Shown piece after piece: positions 6,987 to 15,907 of a stretch of DNA of 64,000 nucleotides. The translations under genes were made by a program, and so were the position numbers. The stretch comes from Desulfovermiculus sp041686195. Its GTDB lineage: Bacteria > Desulfobacterota > Desulfovibrionia > Desulfovibrionales > Desulfothermaceae. A model generated the notes under the pieces. It ran no database searches and had not been told where the DNA came from. It saw only the letters and a program-made list of their open reading frames with translations. The stretch spans positions 1 through 64,000 of the forward strand of contig JAWLEI010000004.1 in assembly GCA_041686195.1 (NCBI GenBank). Direction: 5' to 3'. Position 1 is the stretch's first letter. Each line of letters starts with the position of its first letter.

Positions 6987-8191
6987 GCCGCAGCCTCCTG
7001 CATGCGGTCCAGGAGGAAAGGGATCAGGTCCTGGCCCGACTCTATGTGCAGGCTGCTGGCAGAGGCTGCAGCCTCGCAAAATCCTGCGTTGACTCCTGTC
7101 TGGACGTGTCTGCTGTCCAGAAAGCAGAAAGGCACCGGCTCGGTGGTATGAGTACGGACCGAAACAGGGGTCAAGTGATCACAGGCTACGCACATGGCAG
7201 CATCCATTTCAGTGAGACGGTCCATGACTGGTTGTACAATCCGGGCGTCAAAGCGCTCAATAGCCTTGATCTTGCAGTTTGCATCACCGGCATGGCCACA
7301 TTCGTCAGGACCTTCCAGATGCACGAAGGCAAAATCCCCATGCTCTAAAAACTGCAGGGCAGCCTGGATCTTGCCTTGATAGTTGGTATCTACAAGGCCG
7401 GTGGCTCCCGGGACATCCAGGACCTCCATGCCAGCAGCCCGGCCCAGACCCTTGATCAGGTCTACAGCTGAGATGACCGCTCCATGCAGCCCAAAGCTCT
7501 GCTCAAAAGATGGCAATTCCAGGGGCAGTCCTTGTCCCCAGGGCCAGATGGTATTGGCTGAAGTGGGATTGTCAGCTGCAGACAAGACCTTGTGGGCCCG
7601 GGTAAGCAGATCGGAGAGCATCGGGCTGTGCGCATAAGTATTTAAGGCCTGGGCCAGGGATTGATTGAGAATGTCGTGGGGAGGAATGAGTTCCAGGCCG
7701 GCCTCCAGATCCAGAGCGCCCTGCTTTTGGATGAGCAGGTGGCGGTATTGAAATCCGGGGATGATCTGGAGCTGATCGGAGCTCAGTTCGTGCCGCAGCT
7801 TGTCGACCAGGGGCATGGCCTGGGCGTGCTGGATGTGTCCGGCGCTGTGATCATACATGTATCCGCTGGGCGAGAGCTCGGATACTGTACACAGATTGAG
7901 GCGGTAAATAAGATCCGAGCTTTCGGTGCTCAGGCCCTGGGCTGCGGCCTCAATTGGACCGCGTCCGGTATGGTAGCGCTTGGGGGCATAGCCCAAGAGG
8001 CCCATGTTGGCGATATCCGATCCAGGGGCAAGACCGGGAGGAATGGTCTGGCAGCGCCCGACCACCCCCCGGTCTGCTGCTGCATCCATGTTCGGGGTAT
8101 TGGCAGCCTGCAAAGGGGTCGCCCCGTCCAGCTCGGACAGGGGGTAGTCGCCCATACCATCGGCTATGAGGAGAAAAAGCTTACGAGGCAT
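6983..8191 (-). CDS. apgM: ApgM-like phosphoglycerate mutase; probable homoserine kinase of the proposed type
   Basis: A 402-residue alkaline-phosphatase-superfamily protein of the archaeal-type cofactor-independent phosphoglycerate mutase group. The metal-binding start LFLIADGMGDYP and GLAPGSDIANMGLLGY, GRGPIEAAAQG and C-terminal DHLTPVSVRTHTTEPVPF segments are present. In organisms that lack ThrB, a branch of this family next to homoserine dehydrogenase has been proposed to be the homoserine kinase (TIGR02535 group). Here the homoserine dehydrogenase is the next gene upstream on the same strand and no ThrB is in view, which favours that role. A terminator-like hairpin lies between them (8299-8340). 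The 3' end overlaps the thioesterase start. Confidence 0.85.
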   Translation of the reverse strand: MPRKLFLLIADGMGDYPLSELDGATPLQAANTPNMDAAADRGVVGRCQTIPPGLAPGSDIANMGLLGYAPKRYHTGRGPIEAAAQGLSTESSDLIYRLNLCTVSELSPSGYMYDHSAGHIQHAQAMPLVDKLRHELSSDQLQIIPGFQYRHLLIQKQGALDLEAGLELIPPHDILNQSLAQALNTYAHSPMLSDLLTRAHKVLSAADNPTSANTIWPWGQGLPLELPSFEQSFGLHGAVISAVDLIKGLGRAAGMEVLDVPGATGLVDTNYQGKIQAALQFLEHGDFAFVHLEGPDECGHAGDANCKIKAIERFDARIVQPVMDRLTEMDAAMCVACDHLTPVSVRTHTTEPVPFCFLDSRHVQTGVNAGFCEAAASASSLHIESGQDLIPFLLDRMQEAAA

Positions 8192-8298
8192 AATCTCTCG
8201 TGGATAGTTTTCAGTCCCACTGGCGGCGGGACACGTATAAAGCTGACCTCAGATATCATTCGAACATTAATTGGGTGTTTCATTTACATCCATCAAAT

Positions 8299-8340
8299 AA
8301 ATTGAGTTCAGCGCAGCCTTGGCTGCGCCGAACTCAATTT
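8299..8340 (-). terminator. Terminator after hom
   Basis: AATTGAGTTC-a-GCGCAGCC-tt-GGCTGCGC-c-GAACTCAATT gives a 19-position stem with one internal mismatch. The minus-strand continuation is T-rich (AATTTATTTG). The hom stop codon (8339-8341) touches the outer end of the stem. Partial read-through would place the apgM-like gene under the hom promoter; no clear promoter was noticed in the 147-base gap. Confidence 0.8.
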
Positions 8341-9634
8341 ACAGCAACCGGTAATGCACGGTTGGGGCTTTGATGAATTCCAGTTTAGAAATTTCAGCCA
8401 TGGCCGAAGCCACATCCTTGAGCTGGGCGGTGTGGGTCAAAAAGACTACAGGCACGGTTTGGCCGTTGGCTTCCTGTTTCTGCACCACCTGGGCTATGCT
8501 GATGTTATGCTCACCCATGATTCCGGACAGAACCGAGAGCACTCCCGGCCGGTCCTGGACTGTGAACCGAAAGTAATGCTTGGCAGCGGTCAAGTCCGGA
8601 GGAAGGATGGAAGCCTTGGGCAGAGATGTGTCCAGAAATCCGGTATTATTGTAAAAAAAGGATTTGCGGTTGACCAGGGTCATGATATCAGCCAGTACAG
8701 CGCTGCCTGTGGGCAGATCCCCTGCACCCTGTCCATAGAGCATGATCGGCCCCACGGCATTGCCTTCCAGCAAAATGGCATTAAACGGACCGTCCACCTT
8801 GGCCAGCATGTGGTCCTTGCGGACCAGGGCCGGAAAGACCCCGGCCTGCAGGGAGCCGGACTTTTCCTTGACCTGGGCTATGAGCTTGAGCACGTAGCCG
8901 AAATCCCCGGCCCGGAGAATGTCGTATTGGTCTACATCGCGGATCCCGTGTACCGGGAGATCTTTGAGTGGATAGTCCTGTCCGTAGGCCAGGCGGATGA
9001 GCACGGTGAGCTTGTGGGCGGCATCCAGGCCGTCTACATCCAGGGCCGGGTCAGCTTCGGCATAGCCTTTGTCCCGAGCCAGGGCCAGGGCCTGCTCATA
9101 CTCGAGCTGCTTTTGGGTCATTTCCGAGAGAATGAAATTGGCTGTGCCGTTTAAGATCCCGGTCAAGGACTTGATTCTGTTTCCGGCCAGGCTTTCCTTC
9201 AAGGTCTGGACAATAGGGATGCCACCAGCCACACTGGCTTCATAGTACAGCCCAAGATTCTTGCCGGCTGCCAGCTCAAAGAGCTCAGGGCCGTATTCAG
9301 CCAGAAGAGCCTTGTTGGCAGTGACCACTGATTTGCCGGCCAGGAGGGAATTCTTGATCAGATGATAGGCGGTGTCCAGGCCGCCGATGAGTTCGACAAT
9401 GATATCCAGTTCCGGATCATTGATCAAGTCGTCCACTTGAGCGGTGAGTTCTGTGTGCGTGTCCGAGAGACTGGATCTTGTTTTTTGCAGATCTTGAACC
9501 AGGATGGTCTTGACAACAACATCCTTACCCAGTCGCTTTTGGATCCAGCCCCGATTATTATGCAGGATCTGGACCAGGCCAGTACCTACGGTGCCAAAGC
9601 CGGCCAGCCCGATACGTATGGTCTGCTCATTCAT
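8339..9634 (-). CDS. hom: Homoserine dehydrogenase with ACT domain
   Basis: A 431-residue NAD(P)-dependent enzyme reducing aspartate semialdehyde to homoserine, the branch point to threonine and methionine. An N-terminal Rossmann motif (GLAGFGTVGTGLV, residues 9-21) is followed by the substrate domain with NGTANFIL and GYAEADPALDVDGLDAAHK. A C-terminal ACT domain (from about residue 350, RFTVQDRPGVLSVLSGIM) would give feedback control by threonine. It starts 3 bases after the aminotransferase stop, so the two are co-transcribed. Length is normal. Confidence 0.96.
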   Translation of the reverse strand: MNEQTIRIGLAGFGTVGTGLVQILHNNRGWIQKRLGKDVVVKTILVQDLQKTRSSLSDTHTELTAQVDDLINDPELDIIVELIGGLDTAYHLIKNSLLAGKSVVTANKALLAEYGPELFELAAGKNLGLYYEASVAGGIPIVQTLKESLAGNRIKSLTGILNGTANFILSEMTQKQLEYEQALALARDKGYAEADPALDVDGLDAAHKLTVLIRLAYGQDYPLKDLPVHGIRDVDQYDILRAGDFGYVLKLIAQVKEKSGSLQAGVFPALVRKDHMLAKVDGPFNAILLEGNAVGPIMLYGQGAGDLPTGSAVLADIMTLVNRKSFFYNNTGFLDTSLPKASILPPDLTAAKHYFRFTVQDRPGVLSVLSGIMGEHNISIAQVVQKQEANGQTVPVVFLTHTAQLKDVASAMAEISKLEFIKAPTVHYRLL

Positions 9635-9637
9635 ATA

Positions 9638-10807
9638 TTACCTCAGAACCTTTTTCAGCCCCCGGATAGCCTGGTTTGTGCGGTGCCTGTTTTCAACCAG
9701 GGCAAAACGGACGTACTGATCCCCGAAGTGACCAAAGCCCAGACCCGGGGAAACAGCCACCTTAGCTTCCCGCAACAAGAGCTTGGAAAATTCTACCGAA
9801 CCCATATGTTGAAACTGTTCCGGAATTCTGGCCCACAGGAACATGGTGGCCGGGGGAGGCTGTACCGGCCATCCAATGCGGTTGAGGCCGCTGACCAGGC
9901 TGTCCCGCCGCAGCTTGTATTCGTGAACGATTTCCTGCACGCAATCCTGATTCTCATTCAGGGCCACAATGGAGGCGATCTGTATGGGTTGAAAGATTCC
10001 ATAATCCAGATAGCTCTTGATTCGGGTCAGGGCATGGACAATCTCAGGATTCCCGGAGCAAAAACCAACCCTCCATCCGGCCATGGAATAGCTTTTGGAC
10101 ATGGAGAAGAACTCAACCCCGACCTCTTTGGCCCCTTTGGCCTGCAGGAAGCTGGGCGGCTTGTAGCCGTCATAGGCCAGGTCGGCATAGGCCAGGTCGT
10201 GAATGACCCAAATATTGTGTTCCCGGGCAAAATCCACTATCTTTTGGAAGAAATCCAGATCCACAACAGCGGTTGTAGGATTGTGCGGATAGGATAGAAT
10301 CAAAAGCTTGGGCAGCGGCCAGGTTTGCTGGGTAGCGGTGAGCAGATCCTGGAAAAAATCCCGGTCCACGCCGATGGGAATTCGGCGCACATCTGCTCCG
10401 GCAATGATCGCGCTGTAGGTGTGGATAGGATAGGTTGGATCCGGGGCAAAGACCACATCTCCGGGACTGAGCATGGCCAAAGCCAGGTGGGACAACCCTT
10501 CCTTGGCTCCGATGGTGACCACAGTTTCCCGGTCCGGATCAAGGCTGACCTCATAACGTCGGGAGTACCAATCCGAAATGGCCCGGCGCAGGTTGGGCAA
10601 CCCCCTGGAGGCTGAGTAGCGGTGATTGACCGCCTTGGGGGCTGCTTCCATAAGCTTGTCAACAATGTGTTGAGGCGTTGGAATATCCGGGTTGCCCATC
10701 CCCAGGTCCACAATGTCCTCTCCCTGCCGTCGGAGCTCCATTTTCAGGTCGTTGACCACGGCAAAGACGTAGGGTGGAAGCCGCTGCATGCGGGAAAACT
10801 GATGCAT
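9638..10807 (-). CDS. Class I/II aminotransferase, AlaC-like
   Basis: A 389-residue PLP-dependent aminotransferase. The GNPDIPTP substrate loop, the SYPHNPT segment, the PLP lysine in FFSMSKSYSMAGWRVGF and the Arg of YVRFALVEN are present. The pattern fits the AlaC/YfbQ or aspartate-type aminotransferases that pair alanine, aspartate or diaminopimelate-like substrates; exact substrate is not readable. The start is ATG 10807, because GGAGGGGG lies about 8 bases before it; an upstream extension to 10846 is unsupported. It leads the operon with hom and has a good promoter upstream. Confidence 0.88.
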   Translation of the reverse strand: MHQFSRMQRLPPYVFAVVNDLKMELRRQGEDIVDLGMGNPDIPTPQHIVDKLMEAAPKAVNHRYSASRGLPNLRRAISDWYSRRYEVSLDPDRETVVTIGAKEGLSHLALAMLSPGDVVFAPDPTYPIHTYSAIIAGADVRRIPIGVDRDFFQDLLTATQQTWPLPKLLILSYPHNPTTAVVDLDFFQKIVDFAREHNIWVIHDLAYADLAYDGYKPPSFLQAKGAKEVGVEFFSMSKSYSMAGWRVGFCSGNPEIVHALTRIKSYLDYGIFQPIQIASIVALNENQDCVQEIVHEYKLRRDSLVSGLNRIGWPVQPPPATMFLWARIPEQFQHMGSVEFSKLLLREAKVAVSPGLGFGHFGDQYVRFALVENRHRTNQAIRGLKKVLR

Positions 10808-10819
10808 ATTGAACCCCCT

Positions 10820-10836
10820 CCGGACATATGGTCCGG
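10820..10836 (-). promoter_or_regulatory. Small palindrome in the aminotransferase-hom leader
   Basis: CCGGAC-ATATG-GTCCGG, a perfect 6-bp inverted repeat between the predicted transcription start (about 10853) and the start codon at 10807. It overlaps the ribosome-binding region, so it may be an operator or a translation-control hairpin. Confidence 0.4.
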
Positions 10837-10859
10837 ATGTGTACAAATTCTCTGGCTCG

Positions 10860-10889
10860 GTTGTAGCGATGAATGACAGTGTGTGTCAA
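10860..10889 (-). promoter_or_regulatory. Promoter of the aminotransferase-hom operon
   Basis: On the minus strand TTGACA (10889-10884) and TACAAC (10865-10860) are separated by 18 bases. Predicted start is near 10853, giving a leader of about 45 bases. Confidence 0.6.
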
Positions 10890-11075
10890 CAAACGGTTTT
10901 CTCTGGACCAGGAAATGGCGGCTTTAAATCCCGGCCAGGAAGGTGTAGAGCTTGGAGTTGACTTTTTATGCAGACTGCTTACAGATGTTCATTACGTATC
11001 AGGGAACAGCGTATCAGGGAATGAGTGGATAAAAGTTAGGAGCGTGCAATTTCAGATCTGTGTGGAGTGTGGGAT

Positions 11076-11534
11076 ATGGCCAAGCATACATTGGATCCGT
11101 GGCTTGAAATTCAAGGCATGAAGGAAAGGATGGATAAACTTATGGACGATGTCCGGGAACGCTTTGATCACCGCCAGATTGAAGGGGAGCGCACCGCCCT
11201 GTGGCAGCCAGTCACTGATGCCTACGAAACCCGTGACAGTTATGTTGTGCAGGTTGAGTTGGCCGGTCTGGAGCGGGAGGAGATCAATCTGGAAACAAAA
11301 GACCAGGAGCTCTGGATATATGGAGAACGACGAATGCTCAAAGATGCCCATGGGAACAGATATCAGGTTCTGGAGCGATCATATGGACCTTTTGCCCGGC
11401 GTTTTGTGCTGCCCAAGCTGGCTGATCCAGACCGGATCCAGGCCTCGTATGTCAACGGCTTACTTACAGTAACTATTGGCAAGGTGGCCTCTTCGGAAAG
11501 GAAACAACGTATTCAGGTCGTGGATGAAAGTTGA
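11076..11534 (+). CDS. Small heat shock protein Hsp20
   Basis: A 152-residue alpha-crystallin-domain chaperone that holds unfolding proteins. The alpha-crystallin domain runs from about residue 45 to 140 and shows the ETRDSYVVQVELAGL start, the GERR strand and the SYGPFARRF and A-x-x-x-NGLL-V motifs typical of the family. ATG 11076 has GGAG 8 bases before it; a GTG three codons earlier is possible but weaker. The htpX gene follows 34 bases downstream, making a membrane/cytosol stress operon. No sigma-32 promoter sequence was seen upstream. A 12-base direct repeat CGTATCAGGGAA occurs at 10995-11006 and 11010-11021 in the leader region. Confidence 0.92.
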   Translation: MAKHTLDPWLEIQGMKERMDKLMDDVRERFDHRQIEGERTALWQPVTDAYETRDSYVVQVELAGLEREEINLETKDQELWIYGERRMLKDAHGNRYQVLERSYGPFARRFVLPKLADPDRIQASYVNGLLTVTIGKVASSERKQRIQVVDES

Positions 11535-11568
11535 TAAGTAAATTTTTTTTGGTGGAGGATAAACGTAT

Positions 11569-12420
11569 ATGACAAGTCAGTTGAAAACCGGGTTGCTGTT
11601 GGGTTTGCTCACTGCAATCATTTTGCTCTTTGGACAGATGATGGGGGGACAGGGAGGTCTTATTTTCGCCTTTATTCTGGCTATAGCTATGAATGTCGGC
11701 AGTTACTGGTACTCTGACCGCATTGTCCTTTCCATGTATAAGGCCAAGGAGGTCACTCCATCTGAGGCTCCCAGGCTGCATGAAGTAGTGGCTGAACTGG
11801 CTCAGCGGGCCGGGGTGCCCAAGCCCAGGGTGTACATCATTCCTCAGGAGGCGCCCAATGCCTTTGCCACCGGCAGGACTCCGAAGCAGGGAGTGGTGGC
11901 TGTTACTCAAGGCATTATGCAACTGCTGAGCATGGAAGAACTCAAAGGGGTGCTGGCCCATGAAATGGGACATATCCGGAATCGGGACATTCTCATTCAG
12001 ACTGTGGCCGCCACCTTGGCCGGAGTGATTATGTTCGTCTCCAATATGCTGCAGTGGGCGGCAATCTTCGGTATGGGAGGGGGTGACGATGAAGGAGGGA
12101 ATCCTCTGGTAGCCATTGTCATGGCCATTGTGGCCCCAATTGCGGCCATGCTCATCCAAATGGCCATATCCCGCTCCCGTGAATACCTGGCCGATCAAAC
12201 TGGAGCCCAGTTGGCCGGCGACCCGAACTCCTTGGCCAGCGCTCTGGAGAAGATGGATGCCTACAGCCGGCGAGTGCCTATGCGGCAGGGCAGTCCAGCC
12301 ACTGCCCATATGTTCATAGTCAATCCGTTCAGCGGCCAGAGCATGGCCAACCTTTTCAGCACCCACCCACCGGTTCAAGAACGGATTCAAAGATTGCGGA
12401 GTATGGCCGGCAGAGGCTGA
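11569..12420 (+). CDS. htpX: HtpX membrane zinc metalloprotease
   Basis: A 283-residue M48B protease that degrades damaged inner-membrane proteins. Two hydrophobic segments lie at about residues 7-25 and 28-46, the zinc motif HEMGH is at about residues 130-134 followed by a further hydrophobic stretch (about 145-170), and the third zinc ligand Glu is in SREYLADQTGAQL. The cytoplasmic catalytic face and length are as in E. coli HtpX. It follows the Hsp20 gene in a heat-stress operon and is closed by a strong terminator at 12446-12484. Confidence 0.95.
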   Translation: MTSQLKTGLLLGLLTAIILLFGQMMGGQGGLIFAFILAIAMNVGSYWYSDRIVLSMYKAKEVTPSEAPRLHEVVAELAQRAGVPKPRVYIIPQEAPNAFATGRTPKQGVVAVTQGIMQLLSMEELKGVLAHEMGHIRNRDILIQTVAATLAGVIMFVSNMLQWAAIFGMGGGDDEGGNPLVAIVMAIVAPIAAMLIQMAISRSREYLADQTGAQLAGDPNSLASALEKMDAYSRRVPMRQGSPATAHMFIVNPFSGQSMANLFSTHPPVQERIQRLRSMAGRG

Positions 12421-12445
12421 GAGCACCGCACTTTCTGAAGGCAAT

Positions 12446-12484
12446 AAAAAAAGCACGTCCCGCTTCCCGGGACGTGCTTTTTTT
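12446..12484 (+). terminator. Terminator after hsp20-htpX
   Basis: GCACGTCCCG (12453-12462) pairs with CGGGACGTGC (12468-12477), loop CTTCC, flanked by seven A on the left and seven T on the right. It can act in both directions. Confidence 0.93.
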
Positions 12485-12508
12485 ATCGGGGAGCCCCAGC
12501 CTCTTCAC

Positions 12509-12538
12509 TTGACATCAGATGAAACTTAGGGATATGAA
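12509..12538 (+). promoter_or_regulatory. Possible promoter of the dsrMKJOP operon
   Basis: TTGACA (12509-12514) and TATGAA (12533-12538) are 18 bases apart, the only good -35 in the gap between htpX and the RsbRD-like gene. The leader would be about 155 bases and contains a GCAGCT-tgaaac-AGCTGC hairpin near 12599. The -10 match is only 4 of 6. Confidence 0.4.
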
Positions 12539-12699
12539 TTCAACCGTTTTGGATGTTGTTCTTTGTGAGCCGGGAACACACATTCCATTCGCTTATCCGC
12601 AGCTTGAAACAGCTGCTTCCTTTCGTGAAAAAATGAACGTTCATCCAGGGGATTAAGGGATAAAGGCTGAAATTCCCCTGTACACCATGAGGCACATGA

Positions 12700-13248
12700 A
12701 TGGCCGAAACAGCACACCAATTCACGGACCTGCTGGAAAAAAAACGAAAGAAAATTGTTCAGGCCTGGTTTCAAGGCGTGGTGGATACCTACCCCCCGAA
12801 GACCTCAGAGTTTCTCAGCAGCCAAAAAGATCAGTTCGCCAACCCTATTGGAGCCAATCTGGCCCGGGACCTGGATCTGATTTTTGGAGAACTCCTGCGT
12901 GAACAAAGCACGGACTCCCTGCCTTCAGCTGTGGACGGAATAGTCCGGGTTCGGGCGGTGCAGGACTTTCCTCCCTCCGCAGCAGTCGGATGCTTTCTGA
13001 TGCTGAAAAAAATCGTTCGCCAAAGCGTCGGGGCCCAGATACGAGACCAGAATCTGGGCCGTGAGCTGGCGGCCTTTGACGACAAAGTGGATCAGCTCAT
13101 GCTGGTCGCTTTTGAAAGCTATATGAAGTGCCGAGAAACTATTTGGGAACTCAAAGCCAAAGAAGTGCAGCACCGGACCAAAAATCTGCTGCGCAAAAAA
13201 GCGGGCGTTGACTGGACCGTTTCGGATTCGCCGGAACCCGTTGAATAA
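12700..13248 (+). CDS. RsbRD N-terminal domain-like protein heading the dsrMKJOP operon
   Basis: A 182-residue soluble helical protein resembling the RsbRD N-terminal (four-helix, globin-like sensor) domain; similar small proteins precede dsrM in other sulfate reducers. There is no STAS domain after it, so it is not a full stressosome protein. It begins MAETAHQFTDLLEKKRKKIVQAWFQ, an amphipathic helix typical of this domain, and ends in a charged tail. It is 52 bases upstream of dsrM on the same strand. A sensory or assembly role for the Dsr membrane complex is only inferred from position. Confidence 0.65.
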   Translation: MAETAHQFTDLLEKKRKKIVQAWFQGVVDTYPPKTSEFLSSQKDQFANPIGANLARDLDLIFGELLREQSTDSLPSAVDGIVRVRAVQDFPPSAAVGCFLMLKKIVRQSVGAQIRDQNLGRELAAFDDKVDQLMLVAFESYMKCRETIWELKAKEVQHRTKNLLRKKAGVDWTVSDSPEPVE

Positions 13249-13300
13249 GGGGCTGGCCGATTGAAACGCTAAGGACAAACAGGAAGCGAGGTAAGCCACT

Positions 13301-14293
13301 ATGAACGTTCTCTACTCCCTGCTTTTAGTTCTGGCTCTGGTTGTTATCCCCTTCATCGGGGCCGGAGCCCTGGGCTGGCACACTTTATTCGGTGTGTTTA
13401 TCCCTTTCGTTGCCGTATTGGTTTTTGTGATCGGTTTCGTCTACCGGGTTGTGGATTGGGGGCGTTCGGCTGTGCCCTTCCGTATTCCAACCACCGGCGG
13501 ACAGCAGGAAAGCATGGCCTGGATCAAGCAATCCAAGCTGGACAACCCTACAACCACAGCCGGAACGGTTGGACGGATGGCCCTGGAGATCCTCCTCTTT
13601 CGGTCCTTATTCCGCAATACCCGCACCCAGCTCTCTTCCGGTCCTGTGCTCAGCTATGGGTCCTCCAAATGGCTGTGGCTGGGGGCGATCGCTTTTCATT
13701 ACTCCTTCTTTATTATTTTGGCCCGGCACATGCGTTTTTTTACCGAGCCGGTCCCCCTGCCTTTTGAATGGCTGGACAAGCTCGATTCCATTCTGCAGAT
13801 CGGGGTACCCACCCTCTATCTGACGGAGATCGTCATTCTGGCTGCCCTGGCCTACCTTTTTCTGCGTCGGGTGGTGGTTCCCCAAATGCGGTATATCTCC
13901 TTGCCGGCTGATTATTTTCCCCTCTTTTTGATCCTGGCCATTGTTATTTCCGGAATTCTCATGCGCTATTTCATCCGCACAGATATTATGGATATCAAGA
14001 CCTTGACCATGGGACTGGCCACGCTGAACTTTACGGTCCCTGAAGGTATAGGGGTCGTTTTTTACATCCATATGTTTCTTGTCTCTGCTTTGCTGGTCTA
14101 TTTTCCCATGAGCAAGCTCATGCACTTGGGCGGTGTCTTTTTGAGCCCGACCCGTAATCTGGCCAATAATAACCGGATGCAGCGGCACGTGAACCCCTGG
14201 AATTATCCGGTCAAGGTCCATACCTACGAAGAATGGGAAAATGAGTACCGGGAACAAATGAAAGAAGCAGGACTTCCATTGGAAAAGGAGTAG
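13301..14293 (+). CDS. dsrM: DsrM, membrane cytochrome b of the DsrMKJOP complex
   Basis: A 330-residue NarI-like integral membrane subunit that carries b hemes and exchanges electrons with the menaquinone pool. Hydrophobic segments are visible at about residues 3-22, 26-48, 125-145, 170-190, 205-228 and 245-270, with several His in or near them. It passes electrons to DsrK on the cytoplasmic side. The stop is 3 bases before the dsrK start, and the order M-K-J-O-P is the standard one. Confidence 0.95.
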   Translation: MNVLYSLLLVLALVVIPFIGAGALGWHTLFGVFIPFVAVLVFVIGFVYRVVDWGRSAVPFRIPTTGGQQESMAWIKQSKLDNPTTTAGTVGRMALEILLFRSLFRNTRTQLSSGPVLSYGSSKWLWLGAIAFHYSFFIILARHMRFFTEPVPLPFEWLDKLDSILQIGVPTLYLTEIVILAALAYLFLRRVVVPQMRYISLPADYFPLFLILAIVISGILMRYFIRTDIMDIKTLTMGLATLNFTVPEGIGVVFYIHMFLVSALLVYFPMSKLMHLGGVFLSPTRNLANNNRMQRHVNPWNYPVKVHTYEEWENEYREQMKEAGLPLEKE

Positions 14294-14296
14294 AGT

Positions 14297-15904
14297 ATGT
14301 CCAAGTTGCCAGCAGCCGATACACTCGCAGCGAGTATAGATTACACTCCGCCGCGCAAGCCGTGGATGGAAGTTCCGGCAGAGTTCCGGCCTGGAGTATA
14401 CAGTTATCCGGCCAACCCCAAAAATCTTAAGATCCTGGATTTTCCGAATCCAAGGCAGTGGTCTCCTGAGGATGATGACTGGAAGCTCCCGGAGAATTGG
14501 CAGGAGATCATTTATGAAGGATTCAAGGAACGGCTGCACAAATACCGTTCGTTGAAAGTGTTTATGGATATCTGCGTGCGTTGCGGGGCATGTGCAGATA
14601 AATGCCATTACTTCATAGGCTCCGGGGATCCCAAGAACATGCCCGTCTTACGGGCTGAACTGCTCAGGTCCGTATATCGCCAGGATTTTACCACAGCGGG
14701 AAAGATACTCAAATCCTTGAGCGGATCCCGGGAGTTGACCGAGGATGTGATCAAAGAATGGTTCATGTATTTTTATCAGTGTTCGGAGTGCCGGCGCTGT
14801 TCCCTGTTTTGCCCCTACGGCATTGATACGGCCGAAATCACCATGATGGGCCGGGAGCTGCTCAATCTCCTGGGGCTGAATATCAACTGGGTCATGGAAC
14901 CGGTGGCCAATTGTTTTAAAGTGGGCAACCACCTGGGCATTCCTCCGCATACGTTTAAAGATATCGTTGATTTTATGTGCGAGGATATCGAGGATATTAC
15001 CGGCATCAAGATCAATCCGCCCATGAACAAGAAAGGGGCCGAGATCCTGTTTGTCACTCCTTCCGGAGACTACTTTGCAGATCCCGGGACCTATACCTTC
15101 ATGGGCTACTTGATGCTCTTCCATGAGCTCGGCCTGGACTACACCATGAGTGCTTACGCCTCTGAGGGCGGAAACTTCGGTCTGTTTACCTCAGCCGAGG
15201 CCATGAAAAGGCTCAACGCCAAGATCTATGCCGAGGCCAAGCGACTGGGGGTCAAGTGGATCCTGGGCGGGGAATGCGGCCATATGTGGCGGGTCATCAA
15301 TCAATACATGGACACCATGAACGGTCCGGCCGATTTCCTGGATGTCCCCCGCAATCCTTTGACCGGTACTGTTTTTTCCAATGCCCGATCCACTAAAATG
15401 GTGCATATAACCGAGTTTACCGCCGATCTTATCCAGAACAAGATCTTGAACCTGGATCCCAGCCGCAACGACCACCTCAAGGTCACCTACCATGATTCCT
15501 GCAATCCGTCCCGGGCCATGGGGCTTTTGGAAGAGCCGAGGTATGTGATCAAAAACGTGTGCAATAACTTTTATGAAATGCCGGAGCAGACCATCCGGGA
15601 GCAGACCTTTTGCTGCGGATCGGGCTCTGGGTTGAATAATGAAGAGTTCATGGAAATGCGCATGCGGGGAGGAATGCCCCGGGCCAATGCAGTAAAACAC
15701 GTACACGACAAATACGGAGTGAACATGTTGTCCTGTATTTGCGCCATTGACCGGGCCGCTCTGCCTCCGCTGATGGAGTACTGGGTACCTGGCGTTGATG
15801 TGACCGGTGTGCACGAAATGGTGGCCAATGCCCTGGTCATGCGTGGCGAAAAGGAACGTGAGACCGACTTGCGCAGTGAACCCTTGCCAGGAAAGGAGGG
15901 GTAG
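14297..15904 (+). CDS. dsrK: DsrK, HdrD-like iron-sulfur subunit
   Basis: A 535-residue cytoplasmic subunit related to heterodisulfide reductase HdrD. It has two [4Fe-4S] motifs: Cys93-x2-Cys96-x2-Cys99-x3-Cys103 and a second CxxCxxCxxxC near residues 159-169. C-terminal CCG-type segments (ECGHMWR, YHDSCNPSR, FCCGSGSG) form the catalytic noncubane-type cluster site. In the current model it acts on the DsrC trisulfide/disulfide made by DsrAB. No dsrC gene lies in this window. It is tightly spaced with dsrM (3 bases) and dsrJ (3 bases). Confidence 0.96.
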   Translation: MSKLPAADTLAASIDYTPPRKPWMEVPAEFRPGVYSYPANPKNLKILDFPNPRQWSPEDDDWKLPENWQEIIYEGFKERLHKYRSLKVFMDICVRCGACADKCHYFIGSGDPKNMPVLRAELLRSVYRQDFTTAGKILKSLSGSRELTEDVIKEWFMYFYQCSECRRCSLFCPYGIDTAEITMMGRELLNLLGLNINWVMEPVANCFKVGNHLGIPPHTFKDIVDFMCEDIEDITGIKINPPMNKKGAEILFVTPSGDYFADPGTYTFMGYLMLFHELGLDYTMSAYASEGGNFGLFTSAEAMKRLNAKIYAEAKRLGVKWILGGECGHMWRVINQYMDTMNGPADFLDVPRNPLTGTVFSNARSTKMVHITEFTADLIQNKILNLDPSRNDHLKVTYHDSCNPSRAMGLLEEPRYVIKNVCNNFYEMPEQTIREQTFCCGSGSGLNNEEFMEMRMRGGMPRANAVKHVHDKYGVNMLSCICAIDRAALPPLMEYWVPGVDVTGVHEMVANALVMRGEKERETDLRSEPLPGKEG

Positions 15905-15907
15905 GCG

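Noticed and set aside
10890..11075. Sigma-32 heat-shock promoter or CIRCE element before hsp20
   Set aside because: Neither CTTGAA...CCCCAT nor a CIRCE inverted repeat is present; only a weak TTGACT box and a 12-base direct repeat were seen.
13607..14608. 333-codon open frame on the minus strand
   Set aside because: Antisense to dsrM and dsrK; no recognisable domain.
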